Below are positions 21,231 through 37,149 of a stretch of DNA of 64,000 nucleotides, one piece after another; positions within the stretch are counted from its first letter, which is position 1; each line of letters opens with the position of its first letter. Origin of the DNA: Brachynemurus nebulosus. Its lineage: Eukaryota; Arthropoda; Insecta; Neuroptera; Myrmeleontidae. Location of the stretch: positions 8,041,044 to 8,105,043 of the forward strand of contig JAPWDM010000016.1 of assembly GCA_035578155.1 (NCBI GenBank), given 5' to 3'. The translations under genes were made by a program, and so were the position numbers. Under the pieces are notes generated by a model. That model searched no databases. It was not told where the DNA came from and saw only the letters and a program-made list of their open reading frames with translations.

Positions 21231-23355
21231 TTCATATTTTAAAAGCGTATCTAATTTTCACACCTTGAGACCTTATCATATTTACAATTTTAAGAGCACT
21301 TTAATTTCCACTCTTTTTTGAGATTTCAAAACTCTGGAGAAAGTTTCTGAACTTGTGTTAATTTGTTTCAGAATCTCAATGATATTTGAATAAAATTTGG
21401 TTAAGATCTCAATACTACTTGAGATAAATTTGGTCAAAATTTGTCCCACCATTTAAAATTTTAACTCCACGTTTATTTTTCTTAAGATTTCGAAACTATT
21501 TGAACAAAATTTAGTCAAGAGCCGTCCAATCGTTTATTTTGATTCCTTTTTGGCACCGTAAAACATGATTTTTCTCCAAGGCATCATTTTTAATGTAACG
21601 TACATTACGAACCTCTATTTTATTTGGACAAAATTTGGTAACGATCCCTCCAACTATTTATTTTGGGCCTCTTTGGGGTCCTAAAACTCTGAAGGACAAT
21701 TTTAACCTTCTAAATATAGCCTATATTGGAACAGACAGTATCGCTCCTAGTGAAAAATTTTTGTAATCGATTGGGTATTTCTCGGGTCCTTAGTCATACA
21801 CACCAACAAAGTCGCAAGCTTGGCTTCATATATTATTATATTTTGTTATATTAGTTTAATTTAAAGTAGCTCAATGTTTTTACATTTGTTGCAAATTTGA
21901 TTCACCATTCAACTTGACTACGGCGAAAACGGCCAACGGCCATAAAATAAATTATGGTCTCTAAAAACGTAATTTTTTTTTTATATAATACTTTTATTGG
22001 TATGGGTTCATCACACGAACTGAGCGAAATAATACCCTTAACCAATAGAGGAAGAAATGGATAGTTGGTTTTTTTTTTGACAAGTATGTATCAAGAATTG
22101 AGAGTAACTCTCTTATCACATCATGTTAAGAGGAAAGTCGCTAGAAAGCAAAAAAAGAAATCGATTTTTTTCTTCATAATTACATTCCTTAAGGTGTTAG
22201 AAATATTCTCCCAAAATTTTATTTTAAAGGAATGAAAAAACAAAAAAGTTATGGGCATTTTAGTGCACGCACTTTACTATAATTCATTTTAAATAAAAAA
22301 CTTTAATAAATGCTTTAAATGCTTCGACGTGGTTCCTTATGTATCTCAAAAAATATTTGAGATATCGACATAAATCAAAGTGCATATTATTCCTCGATAC
22401 CGCCATTTTGGCAGGAACTAGGATCATTTGGTTCTGTAATATATTTTAGCGGCTGTTTATAGTCGAGGAAAAGCGGTGATTTTTGAAAATTTATTTTCAA
22501 AATGTGAATTTTAGCTGTTTTTTTATTTTTTTTTTCTTAGATCCTAGTTAGTGTCATAACTATATATTTTCAGAAAATTCTTAATCTTTTGATTTTGGTT
22601 CACTGGGGATTTCAAATCGCGAGGAACCATCAAGGTTGAAAAATCTCGCAATATCGACTTCAAAGTCATTTATACTCAGATCTTTCTGAATTTAAAAAAA
22701 AAGAAAAATGGTTTTTTAATCTCAACACATGTAGAAAAAATTCTGTATATTTAGTTTTTCAATAAAATATTTATTTGTATAGAAAAAAATAATAAAAAGG
22801 TCGATTTTTGATGTTTTTTTAACGAATCTCCCCTTAATAAAATTACAAACTATAATATGCTTAATATGCAAACTATAATTCCGTGGTATCTGAGTAGTTT
22901 ATATCTAAAATTTTAATGAAAAACTAATTTTAACGGATATTACAAGTTCATACTGAGCTCCGAATATTAATGTGATTGCCTAAATATTCGAGAAGTCAAG
23001 AAATTTCATGCCTTATACAAGAAAATTTAATGGTAAACTTTATGCATCTCGATCAAATAGAGTAAACCATTCAGAATTTTATGGATTATAGAATCGTAAA
23101 TTCGGGCCTTACTACTATATTTAGATTTAGTTAATTAATTTTAAAGCAACGTTTTAAAATCGCCCCAGTTTTGTGACGCATCTTACAGAATTTTTTAAAA
23201 TAGATACCAACTTACAAGACATGTATTCACGTCAAAAAAAAGTTTGGAGATTTCAATGTAACTTGTAAGCCACCTTATTTGTATTAAAAATCTCTCTTTC
23301 ATTTTAGCTGCTTTAAATTTCTTGAAATCAGCCGGTGATTACCTAATTCATTACA
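21231..23355. other. Non-coding AT-rich stretch
   Basis: No gene recognised. The part at 21240-21720 has diverged repeats of a TTTTGGGAYYTCAAAACTCT / AAAATTTGGTMAAGATC pattern, perhaps an old tandem array. Confidence 0.35.
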
Positions 23356-25733
23356 AAGGGTGTAGCTACATAAGCATAGGGAAATGGCCCCCATGGCCGA
23401 TGTCTGTAATAATATATGTAGTGACATTGGTACCCCAAGTGATTACCAAATACAGGGTCATTGACCCTTAATCTCGACTTGTCCTTGGGATATTAACCAA
23501 AATATGTTTTAGTGCCGTAATTTTTCAAACGCAATTTTCTCGAAAACTATAACACCTAGGAAAACAAAACCGACGCCAAAATTTAGGTAATATTTGGGAC
23601 TATATTATATATTTTTTGGGCATTTTTCCCTAAATTTTAAAAGTTTAAAATAACTGCATAAAATTTTTTTTTTATTTTTTAGTATGGTTCTGGTAAACTT
23701 ACACCTTTCAAAAAAATACAAAATATGGCTTATCTTATCTACTTACACCATACCAAAATTCATGAAAATCGAAGATGCGCTTTTTGAGTAATAAATAATT
23801 TATTGAGTATAAGTTATGTATTACATTAACCGTAGAAGAGAATGATTAAAATAATTGTATAAAAAATAATTATTAATTCTTTTGTACAGTTCTAGAATAC
23901 TTACAAGCCTTCAAAAATTTCGTTCTTTTTGAACTACAATGCATTGTTTATGAGATATTTGCGATCAAAAGTTTACGTTTTCGATGAGTATGAAAAACCA
24001 ATTTTTTTGAAAATATTCTATTGCCGATCAAATCAATGGGACTAATAGAGCATAAACTAAGCCATTATAATCATTTTATAATAATTTGTTAGACATTAAG
24101 TAGTAAAAGTAATTAAGTAAAAACATTTAACGAAAATATTATGTTACACTTCTTTTCTTCTGTTACTTTTCTTAACTATTAGGGATATGTAACTATTAGG
24201 GATATGCTGCTGCAATTTTGGATTTTGTTTTTGGATTTTAATTCATTTATATGTTTTCTTCCATTTTCTTTTATACGAATATTTTACCGATTGAAGTTTT
24301 TCCCACGTTTGTCTGTTTTTATTATACAAATATTTCGATCAAACTCCGATATTTTAGTACCACACTTTAGTTTACATTTTTGTACGGAATATCCTGATTT
24401 AATTTTTGTTTTTACCGGAAAGTTTTCAGTGAATAATGACTCTGTATTAATTAAACCTTTTTGTATATTTGTCACCCGTAAACCGCGATTTCGCTTTCGT
24501 TTCTTTCCTTCGGAAACAGGTGTTAGTAAATTTCCATTAGTATTATTTGGGAAAGTTTCGTCTAAATTAAAATATATATCCGAATTAACAGTAACAGATA
24601 AAGCAGAAGACAAAAACTATCTATTATTTAAATAGATAAAATTGTTTAAATTGATTGGTTTAAATTGTTTAAATTATAAGATTAAATTCAGAAAGAGCTG
24701 TTAAATTAATTTGTTCTTTATCAGCATCCATATTTTGAAATTAAAATAAATTATAATTATATTTTAATAACAATAATGCTACGAAAGGATTCGTCTAAAT
24801 TCAATAAACATTAAATATGACTAAGCTGTGAACATCATTATTCACTTATATTGTAAAATGATAACAGAAGAAAGAATACCAAAATGCGTCTAGTTCTGCA
24901 CGTACCTACAATCCACTCTAACTAACATGTAGGTACCTGTTTATGCACTTAATATAAGAAATCAAATACATATACCTTTTTCAATCTAAATAAAAAGTTA
25001 ATTTTTTGTTTTCGCTTTGTTACAACTGTATATGCAACAAAAAATTTTCAAACCATTTATTCTTAGGTTGTTAAAATTTAAAAAAGGTTTATGCACTATA
25101 AATTTTTTATTTTCTAGAATTTTAGGATGAAAATTTCCACAATAGATAGCTTAAATGCAGCTGAATCAAATGGTATAAAAATCTAAAAAACAAAAAATTT
25201 TCAGTTGCAACAGTTTTATTCTCAAGGTGTGATATTATCATTATAGCGTTCGATTACTGCACATAAATATTTACAAAAGTCAAATAAATTAATTATTACT
25301 CAAAAAGCGCATCTCCGATTTTAATGAATTTTGGTGTGGTGTAAGTAGATAAGATAAGCCATATTTTTATTTTTTTGAAAGGTGTAGCTTTACTAGAACC
25401 ATACTAAAAAATAAAAACTATTTTTTATGCAATTATTTTGAACTTTTAAAATTTATGGAAAAATGTACAAAAAATATATAATATAGTCCCAAATATTACC
25501 TAAATTTTGGCGTCGATTTTGTTTTCCTAGGTGTTATAGTTTTCGAGAAAATTGAGTTTGAAAAATTACAGCACTAAAGCATATTTTGGTTAATATCTCA
25601 AGGACAAGTCAAAGTTAAGGGTCAATGACCCTGTATTTGGTAATCACTTGGGGTACCAATGTCACTACATATATTATTACAGACATCGGCCATGTGGGCC
25701 ATTTCCCTATGCTTATGTAGCTATACCCTTTTA
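23356..25733. mobile_element. DNA transposon with about 450-bp terminal inverted repeats
   Basis: The left repeat (23356-about 23810) starts AAAGGGTGTAGCTACATAAGCATAGGGAAATGG. It is repeated in reverse at about 25280-25733, with small indels, through CATGGCCGATGTCTGTAATAATATATG, the CCTAGGAAAACAAAA block and TTTTTGAGTAATAA. The only open frame between the arms is the small minus-strand ORF at 24284-24613. A dispersed repeat (23905-24085) has been inserted inside. The transposase itself is not visible. Confidence 0.75.
24284..24613 (-). pseudogene. KKRxRN / CKxKC-family transposon protein fragment
   Basis: The 109-codon frame contains GKKRKRNRGL...NIQKGLINTES and QKCKLKCGTKISEFDRN. This basic KKRxRN segment followed by a CKxKC cysteine cluster is a recurrent N-terminal module in a family of insect transposon-encoded proteins of unknown function. 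There is no ATG at the start; a stop lies two codons upstream. The DDE-type catalytic part expected downstream is missing. Its position between the long inverted repeats suggests it belongs to that transposon. Family assignment is from memory of the motif. Confidence 0.4.
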
Positions 25734-26470
25734 TATTTCTTACATTTTTAAGTATAATATTTGGATCGATTTTCGTTTGATCGAAGATTTTGACGCCATT
25801 GCAGATCTTTACATCTAACAAACGTATATGAAACAAATTACGTATAGGGTTTGACAATTAACACTTTCAGCCCCATGGCTTCGGCATGCGAAAACAAACA
25901 AAACATCCGCAGAGGCCGACCGCGATGAATATTTAGAATAAACAAGACACTTAAAAATATTTATAAAAAAAATTTTATATTATTCTAATAAAAATAATTT
26001 ATTACGACGTACCGGACACTTAATTTTTTGTACATATAAATAGGTATACATAATATGTTTTATCATCAAAATATCTAGGCTTCATCTTTTATTTACAATA
26101 ATATTTTCATCCACATATGTATGTATGTGTATATTACATGCATGGATATATATGTGTGGCATGTGTGTTTGGTTTTATTAAAATAATAATAACGATGTAC
26201 TTATCTTTTGACCTGCATAACACATACCTGTTGAATCATTTAGTGTTCTGTGGAATCATTTTATGTACTTGTTTACATAAAATTTCTTTAAAAATATTAT
26301 CGACTTCCAGGGAAGTTAACTGTGAAAGTGCTCGGGCCTCATAGTGTTAATAAGAATGATGCAGACTGTCGTGACTTATTTTAACTCATACAATTTTTAG
26401 GAGCAGGGTTGTACTAAAGGTCATATGTCAAACAAAAATTTTTGCGTCTAAAGAGAACGTTTGACTTATT
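25734..26470. other. Non-coding stretch
   Basis: Nothing recognisable. Short ORFs only, including 26117-26344, which looks like chance open sequence. Confidence 0.35.
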
Positions 26471-27209
<739 letters not shown>

Positions 27210-27539
27210 ATCGGAGTACGATTTTACTTAAAACAGTAATACTTATCTCTCGGTGTATGTAAATGCTTGATGTTAGATTTTTAGAAACTGAACATTTGCA
27301 GTGCGAATAATAATTATAAACTTTTTAAAATTTTAAATTGTTCTTGCTTACAAGTTATATAAATAAAGTTGTTATATTTCAACTTCTTCTCTTTTCTTGA
27401 GTGTAGGTACAATGTAAATTGTAAACTTGTAGTTATTTTAAATATGTAAAATAAATGTCTACGTCTGTTTACTATTTAGATAAAATGCAAAATAAAGAAT
27501 GGTAGGTGGTAGCGGAACTACACAGTATGTTTATTACTA

Positions 27540-29345
<1,806 letters not shown>

Positions 29346-29669
29346 CTAGCTTTGTTCAAACGGGATTGTACAAATACTTAATTCTGATAAAGAAATTTTA
29401 CGTCATTCAAAAGTAGGTTTTTGTAGTTTAATTTTTAGTACCTATATTATAACAAAATAACAGCTGCCTATCAAACTAAAGCTTTCGGAAGTTCAATTTT
29501 ACTAATGCAAATAAAACATTAAATCTGATTGCAAGTTTAATTACAGTTAGTTTTATAAATACAGTGTCGTTCTTTCCCATCTGGTAATAATAAAGGCAGC
29601 CTTTACCGACAACTACTCAACGTAACGAACAGTTATCAAAAAATAAAAATGAACAAAAAAATTAAATGA

Positions 29670-30533
29670 TTAAGGAGGGAGTTCACGCCAGAAACGGCTA
29701 ATAAACTAAAATTTTTTCGAATCTCGTTTTTTGTTTTTATTTTGTTTTGTGGTTCTTTACAAACACGGTGACATATAAAACATGGCCAAAAATTTTTTTT
29801 CAAGTAGAAAAATATTTATTTGTGAGCCGCCGCACAACCAAGTTGCTGTTCCTTTGTTGATAACGGTCGCTCCCCTCGCGATTTGTTCAGTAATATTTAA
29901 TTTTGGTGTGTACATGAGCTATAGTATGCACTAAGATAATGTTCTTTTATTTGTGTGCCTTTGTAGACGTTTTAATAAACAGTGAGTAAACCGCTCCTTT
30001 TGTTATTATTTTTGTTTTTTACCGTTTCCCAAAAGTTGTGTTTTTCCCGACACGGAAAATCATATCTCAAGTTCTAGAAAAGATAGAGACTTAATTTTAT
30101 TTAAATCTTGTTCATAAACATATTGCGCATAAAGTGGAATATGCTTTTTCCATTCGAACAATTGTAACTATTTTTAAACATTTTTTTTTTAAAATAAAAA
30201 TTAGGTTTTATATTTTTTAGAAGTTTGGGATTACAATTTTATAGTTAATTTTTAAAATTACCTGAAACCCATACTCAGCTTTATGGACAGGTCCTTTAGG
30301 AATAAAATAATGAAAAAATATTTAAAAAATATTCATTACTTTTTGAGATATGGCGTTCGTTGTACACGCTTAAAAACTTATGAAAAAGGGCCTCCTCCCC
30401 TCACAGGGAAGAGTAATGAATGTTTCAAAAACAAAATTTTCTATTTGAAACCCTCCCTAATTTGAAAAAAATTTCAAAAAGCAAAATAAGCATAAATAAA
30501 AAAGTTGCTTTTTTATTTGAACTCCCCCCTTAA
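29670..30533. mobile_element. TTAA-flanked non-autonomous element, copy 2 (inverted)
   Basis: This is the reverse-oriented copy of the 19040-19897 element, bounded by TTAA at 29670-29673 and 30530-30533, with ends GGAGGGAGTTCACGCC and GGGGGGAGTTCA. The 60-codon frame (30283-30465) matches that of copy 1 with a few substitutions. Confidence 0.7.
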
Positions 30534-30939
30534 TATTGAAATAATACAAGTTTCACTAGATTTGTAGGTCAGAGTAGACTTTAAGTTTTACAACGTTTAG
30601 ATATTCTAGCTTCACCGATATTGAATCGCATACTGCTAAAAATGTTAACAGATATGAATATTAAGAAAAAATACGCTGCCAATAGGGTGGGCACACAGCT
30701 TCCTCGTAGTCGTAAAAGGCTTTAAAACAGTATTCTACCAAATATACATATTATATACCGTGAAATTATATTTTCGCCTTGAAGTTTATAAAAAACTGTT
30801 GTAACTCAAAAGACTTAAAGGCTAAATTATAAAATAATAGCAAAAATATTTTAGAAACTAACCCCCAATATACCCTAAAAATTTGAGCGAGATAGGACTA
30901 GCAGTAAATAAGATATTGACATTTAATGGGACTTCATGG
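30534..30939. other. Non-coding stretch
   Basis: No gene or repeat recognised. Confidence 0.35.
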
Positions 30940-31250
30940 TAGCGGCGTAGCTACCGTTACTCCGATTTCGATTAAATTCATAGGGGACCATATAGGAACC
31001 AAACTACATAGTTTCTGAAAATTTCATAAAAAAGAATTGAGTAGTTCCGAAGTTATGCCACTTGGTGCAATTTTGGAATGACATGGTAGCGGCGTTGCTA
31101 CCGTTACTCCGATTTTGATTAAATTCATAGGGGACCATCGCGGAGCCAAACTGCATAATTTCTGAAAATTTCATTAAAAACAATCGAATAGTTCGGAAGT
31201 TATGCCACTTGGTGCAAAATTGGAGACACACAGACGGACAGACAGACGGA
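30940..31250. repeat. Tandem duplication (about 145 bp) followed by a GACGGACA run
   Basis: GCGGCGTAGCTACCGTTACTCCGATTT...TTATGCCACTTGGTGCAA at 30940-31080 is repeated at about 31086-31217. It is followed by CACACAGACGGACAGACAGACGGACAG. This type of sequence is a common insect transposon end. Confidence 0.7.
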
Positions 31251-31988
31251 CAGCCCAAACCAAAATTGTTCAGGAAGCTCTAAAACGTAAAATGTGCGTA
31301 AAAAATTTGATTTTGGAGAGAAAAAATTTTTTATTTTTCAAAAGTGATCACAATGCTTCCGCTACTTTAGTAGTCTCGGAAGCAATATGATTTATAAAAT
31401 TTATTTAAAACTACTCGTATATGAATATGTAATAAAAATATAGAGTAAAGAGGTACAGCAACTATCTCTATCATGAAATCTGGAGTCTGCACTTCTGGGT
31501 ACGTTAACCTACTTAGTAGTCATTCTCTCAGCAGCAGTCGATGAGTGTAGGTCAATTACAAGTCAATTTATTTGATTGTTGTTGGCATTGTAGAACCCCC
31601 ACACGGAGCCACATACATGCGTTGTGGTATCATACATATGTATGCGACAGCACAGCCACCACCATCAACGACCACTAACACAAAGACAGAATACCGCACA
31701 AATACAAAGTGACCCCAGTACACGTATATAACATATTTTCTATCTCTTACTGGTTACACTGGTTCCAGTAGTATGTTGTCTCTAGTTCTCTATGGTTTTG
31801 ATAGGCTAATGATTACAGTAAATTTTTGTCTTAAAAAATTTATCATCCACTTTAAAAATGATATATAAGTGAGCTTTCTAAGAGTTACCATTTTTATTGC
31901 GGCCAAATCGCTGATGTAATCAAAAAGTTTTTCAAATAAAAGTTATAACTACCAATAGGGGTAACCGATTTCAATAGTCTATATCAGG
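31251..31988. other. Non-coding stretch
   Basis: No gene recognised. Confidence 0.3.
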
Positions 31989-32400
31989 GCTTCCCAACCT
32001 TTTTGCTCCCACGTACCCCTTGAGAAGGTTTTTCGTTTATGAGTACCCCTACCCCCTATCTCCTAAAATGGGGTTTTAAGTTCTTATTATCAGTATTCTT
32101 GTTTATTACAAATTTCTTCACAATCTTTTTTGAGGTTATAGTAGATAATATGATCCATTGATATATGAATACTATAGATATCATCAATGCAATCTTAGTG
32201 AAGCATGAGTCTCCAGTTTGTCCAAGTCAGTAGCGTCCTAAAATTATGTATATTTAAACAAAATATTAAACAAATTATTCAAAATTCTTATTTTTAATTG
32301 TATTTTTGGTTACAATAATAACTGTGATGTAGAAATATAAAAATATATATTTATAATTATTTAATATATTTATATTTTTTGCATTTATATACATTAAATA

Positions 32401-33467
32401 CCGTAATTGTGGGTTACTTGAGCCCAGATTTGCAAATCATCTGATAATTTCAAAAATTGAGCGTAACTCCGTAAACCTATACTTATTTGGGATAGGAAAT
32501 TCAGTATATTAATCTATATATGACTACGGTTAGTTTATTATATAATATGGATCTTTTTCTTATGGCTCATAAATTTTATAGCCTTTTTAGATTTTGTGCT
32601 CAAGTTAACCTCAAAATCGGGTTAGTTGAGCCCAAAACTAAATTTCCAGGTGATTTTCATTTGAAAACAGTTTGAGACCTTGTAGGATGTTGGTTACTAA
32701 TTAAAATATTCTACAAACATATAAGGAACTTTACTTATTCAATACTCTTATCGCAGCATCCTGCATAACGTAGCGAATTTTCGTTTACAAAAATTAGTTT
32801 TTCTCGGAAACTAGTTGACATAGAATAATAGTTTAAAGACCTTTTTTGTGTGATTTTTTCTCCTCGTTCCAATAGTGTAAAAATTTTTGAATAAAGAGAA
32901 ATTTTGGAAAAAAGTTGATTTTTTTCATGAAAATTTCCAAAAATAACACGTTTTGGGCATCGGACGTGCCTGGTTAACGAACTTGTCCAACGGTTTAGGA
33001 CTTTTGGAAATTTCTGCTATAGTCTTGCACCATTTTATATCAAAGTTATAATGGGCTCAAGTTACCCTAATTTTAAGGTTATTTTACTGATTTATCAAAA
33101 CCTTAATTTAAAAAATTAACGAAATGGTTGGCATATGAACATATCTGAATTTAGTTTAGTAATGAACAAAGTATTAAAATTATACACTTACCTTCCTTTG
33201 TAGACTACCACAATTATTTTTACAGTCAAAAGTTAGCAACGTAACAAAACATCAATTTCAAACAGAGAGTAAACAACACTTGCCTCACCTCGTGTCAATT
33301 TTCAGAACTACCTAAACTTAAACACCGTAAACCTACTACTGTTACCTATTAGCTAAACATCTAACTTACTTCTACTACTGACTAATATAAGCACAAAACA
33401 GAAAATAATACTTTTTCCGTTTTGGGCTCAAGTTACACCACAGGGCTCAAGTAACCCGCAATTACGG
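32401..33467. mobile_element. MITE with CCGTAATTGYGGGTTACTTGAGCCC ends
   Basis: Both ends read CCGTAATTG(T/C)GGGTTACTTGAGCCC in inverted orientation and are flanked by TTAAATA / TATTTAA, compatible with a TA duplication. Extra internal copies of GGGTTAGTTGAGCCC and GGGCTCAAGTTACCC occur. The TIR plus iterated subterminal motifs is a Tc1/pogo-like design. It contains a copy of the CGCAGCATCCTGCATAA repeat and no gene. Confidence 0.65.
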
Positions 33468-34542
33468 TATTTAATAATTACACTAAATGTGTATAATAAG
33501 TACATCCATATGATCCAGCCTATTCGTTTTATAGCTTCTACCAAAAGTTTTCGTTTTCTTTTATCTTTTAGAAACCTATGAGAAGTTTAAAAAAAATTAA
33601 AAACCGTATTATTCCTATTAATGATACAAACAAATAGCCTAAAAATATTGTATAACATTTCATCTGAAAATTTTGCTCATAATATTTATACTTCAAATGC
33701 ATATATGTATTTAAATCATCTTTTTAATTACAACGTTATATGCTTATCAGTTTTAATATATTCTTATGAAAAGTTAAAAAATTTTGTCATTCGTAATGGC
33801 ACCGGAAAAGGTAATCAATTAATACATAAAATTAAAAAATTTTGTAATACTAGAAAAGAAAACTGAAAAATTATTCTCTAATTTCTTTCATCTATTTTAA
33901 CATATACATAAGGTAGGTATATTTATTTAAAGAAGTGGATACAGTGAAGCTACGCCACTGGCTGTTGCTAGAGTCACCATAGTGGTTGCTAAGGACGCCA
34001 TAATTTAAAATTAACAAAATTTACATTTTCTCACATAAAAATAGAATTTAAAATATTTCCATGCATTTGAAAAAAAAAACTTATTTTAAACTGTAGATAA
34101 AATACGTAACATTTCACGATTAGTAAGTACCTGAAACTAAAGTTTTTCTTAAAATTAAGTTTAGCTCCAATTTTAATAAGTGAGAATTAAATTCAAATAT
34201 TTACTTATCTGAAAAAATGAATTAATTCGTAGTTTTTACTCGTAGATTTAGTACAGCCAAAAACAACGCACATAATCATTTTTAAAAAAAAGTTAAAATT
34301 TTAAAATCAAATTTGCACAATACTAGATTAAAACCAAAATAATATTGACGACCAATAGTCTCCAGTTGTTGTTAGTGGTGACTTCAGTTGAGTGTATATA
34401 AAAAGTAGGTAGGGGCGCATCTATACTATTCATATATCAATGATATGATCTTAAATATCAAAAGTCAATAATTACAAATATTCAGAATATAGGGTGGTCG
34501 CTTTAAGTCGAGCATCTTAAAGTAAAATAATAGGACAAAAAA

Positions 34543-36410
34543 AAAATTGGGAAATAATTATTTGAGCAGTTTTCAGTTACCTTGGTCAGTTAAAAATTTA
34601 AACGGTCAGTATTATATTTTTTTTAGCAGTATTAAATCAACTTGAGCAGTAAAACCTGGTCAGCAATAAAAATGAATTTGGTCAGTTATTTTATCCTACA
34701 ATGGTCAGTAAAATAAATAAAAGGTCAGTAAAATAATTAAATGGCCAGTAAAATAAATAAATGATCAGTAAAATAACTAAATGGTTAGTAAAATATTTAA
34801 ACGGGCAGTTAAATAAATAGTTTGCCAGTTCCCAGAATACAATAAAAGTCAAACGTTATTTTGGTTGAAAATAGTGTAAAATTTAAGCCAAAAATGATGA
34901 ATATTTTGCGATAGCGCAGCGCGAAAATTAAAGTTTTGTTATTTTGTTTTATGAAAAATGCAATCAGGAGGCTAGAAAAATAAGACTAGTCTAGATACAC
35001 TTATCCTAAAGGAATTATATTTTCAATGAAATATATTTTAACTATATTATAATATATTCAATGAAATTTTATAATTGAATTTCAATAATTAAAATTCGAA
35101 TGACGAATTCTTTTACCGTTATAGAATTTTAACAAATAAAGCTGAGTTAACAAAATATGGTTGAAAAGAAATTCATATACAACGTGTTTCCAACAACTAA
35201 GGACACATAAATTTTAACATAGGGAAAAATTGTTATAATCAAAGAGAGCTATACGACAAAATAATGTTCAAAAATAATTTAAAACTAATAACAGTAAATT
35301 TACTGAAATAATTATAAATGAATCTTAATCTAATATTGACATATTTATTAATAAATAATACTACTTAGGGAGCATCCATAAGTTACCATTTTGGTCAATT
35401 TTGAACCCCTCTCCCTTCCATACAGACTACAGGTGACTTTTGTCCTTACCCCCCTCTCACTCCTTCAATAGTAGCGCGTAGTTTTTTTTCTTACCAATTC
35501 CAAAAAACATTCAATTAAAATAATAACCTTTCATTATAAAATATGAAAATTAAGGCACTTTTTGGCAGCTTATTCAAATTTCCTTAAAATCTAGGTCTCC
35601 TGACAGTAAGAATTTTAATTTAAAGATTGTTTGACCACATGGTTGCATAATTCGCTTGAGGAAGTATTGTTCAATTCAAAAAATTCAAAATATTAAGCAC
35701 CTCATAAGTAATTCAAGATTACTTATGAATTTTTACATTCAAATTCATGTTTGTTTAATTGTTCCAAATAAAACTACGTAACTCGATTCTGATTCTCCCT
35801 TTTCCACATATAATCCAGCGTAGCTTTCAATAAAGTCATTTTTTTTACTTTGATTTAAATTAAGGTTTCTTTCCAGTTAGAACTGTATTTCGATTTTAAA
35901 TTATTTAAATAAATCATTTTCGTAGTGTATGCTTTCTTTATTTCACCCAAAATGTAGAAGAAAACGAACATGTTAAATTATTATATTTTAGGTAAATTAC
36001 TTGGATACAACTCTTTATGTTTGTAAAAGTTTATATTTTTTTTTTCTAAATATCTATTGTTAGTTTCTATTTTAATAATAAAAATTATTTAACAGGCCGA
36101 TCATATTTTTTACTGCTTTAGTATTTATAGAACTACTTATTTCAAGATATTTAGCGGACCAATTTCCATTTAATAACTGCTCACAAGTCACTGACCAATT
36201 ACTAATTTTACTGACCAATTGAATTTTTAACAAGCCAAGTCTATATTGAACTGCTCATTTCAAAATATTCTACTGTTGTCCGTTTCTATTTTTTTTACTG
36301 CTCACATTTTATCGCCAAATCTGTTATTAAACTTACTGTTTATATTTTCTTACTGACCAAAACTGTAATTTTCTACTGACCATTTACATCATAGCCAAAT
36401 AATTTCATCA
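34543..36410. mobile_element. Element with subterminal GGTCAGT arrays, copy 1
   Basis: From 34560 to 34840 the motif GGTCAGT (and close variants GGCCAGT, GATCAGT, GAGCAGT) recurs about every 18-24 bp, separated by AAAATAAATAAAT. From 36090 to 36400 the reverse motif ACTGACC/ACTGCTC recurs at similar spacing. The left end GGAAATAATTATTTGAGCAG and right end CCAAATAATTTCATCAG are loosely inverted. Such inward-mirrored arrays look like transposase-binding sites. No ORF is visible in the 1.2-kb centre. A second copy is at 45190-45982. Confidence 0.6.
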
Positions 36411-36716
36411 GTTGGTAGCTAGTTTCAACATAAAACTCAATACTTATAATTACATGACATCTAATCAAGTTTTAAAATTATGGTCTGCTTTCAACCGCGT
36501 TTTAAATGAATAAGAGTGATGGTGTTGAAGATTTTTAGAATGTGTAGGTAATTTTTTTCTTTTTCTTTCATTTTTCTTTTAAAATTATTACTTTTTTAAT
36601 TGAAGCATCTTATGTTTTTGTAGAATTTACCATTACCAATAATGTTTTCACCTACCCCTAAGAAGTTTGTCGCGTAAGCCCAGGGATACGCGTACCACAG
36701 GTTCAAAAACCGCTAG

Positions 36717-37149
36717 TCTGTATAAATCTATAGTTTATTTTTTATTATTTTTTTTTTTAATGGAAATGTATTTTTAAATTTTTCCGAAATTAGTTTATGC
36801 TTCAAAACTACCAGTAACGCTGAAATTTTCATTGTTTTAATTTAATATTTTTGAGTAACTACATTTTAAAAATCACACATTCAAAATTCGTACTCAAGTG
36901 ATGCATAACATGGCTGCCCTTTCAATCGAAATAATAAGAAAATAAGAAAAAAAACAAACGATTATTACGTTTTCAGTCAGAAATTAAAATTATTAGGTAG
37001 ATCAAATTATCAAATAAAAATTACAGCAAAGCACAATAAGCTATAGTGTGTTGTACAAAAAGTGGGAAAAGTGACTTACTTCTCACGAGTAAGAGTACGA
37101 ATATATGTTGGTAATGTCTCTTGTAGAAAAATTGGATATAAACTTTATT
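36717..37149. other. Non-coding stretch
   Basis: No gene or repeat recognised. Confidence 0.3.

Larger units (their letters stand above)
31989..36716. mobile_element. hAT-like composite region
   Basis: The left end CAGGGCTTCCCAACCTTTTTGCTCCCACGTACCCC and the right end (reverse complement TGGTACGCGTATCCCTGGGCTTACGCGACAAAC...TAGGGGTAGG) resemble the two ends of a hAT element. I could not establish an 8-bp duplication, so they may be separate pieces. Inside lie the 32401-33467 and 34543-36410 elements. No transposase frame is recognisable. Confidence 0.35.

Noticed and set aside
24204..24635. A 143-codon plus-strand ORF rich in Phe
   Set aside because: It is the shadow of the minus-strand KKRxRN frame at 24284-24613.
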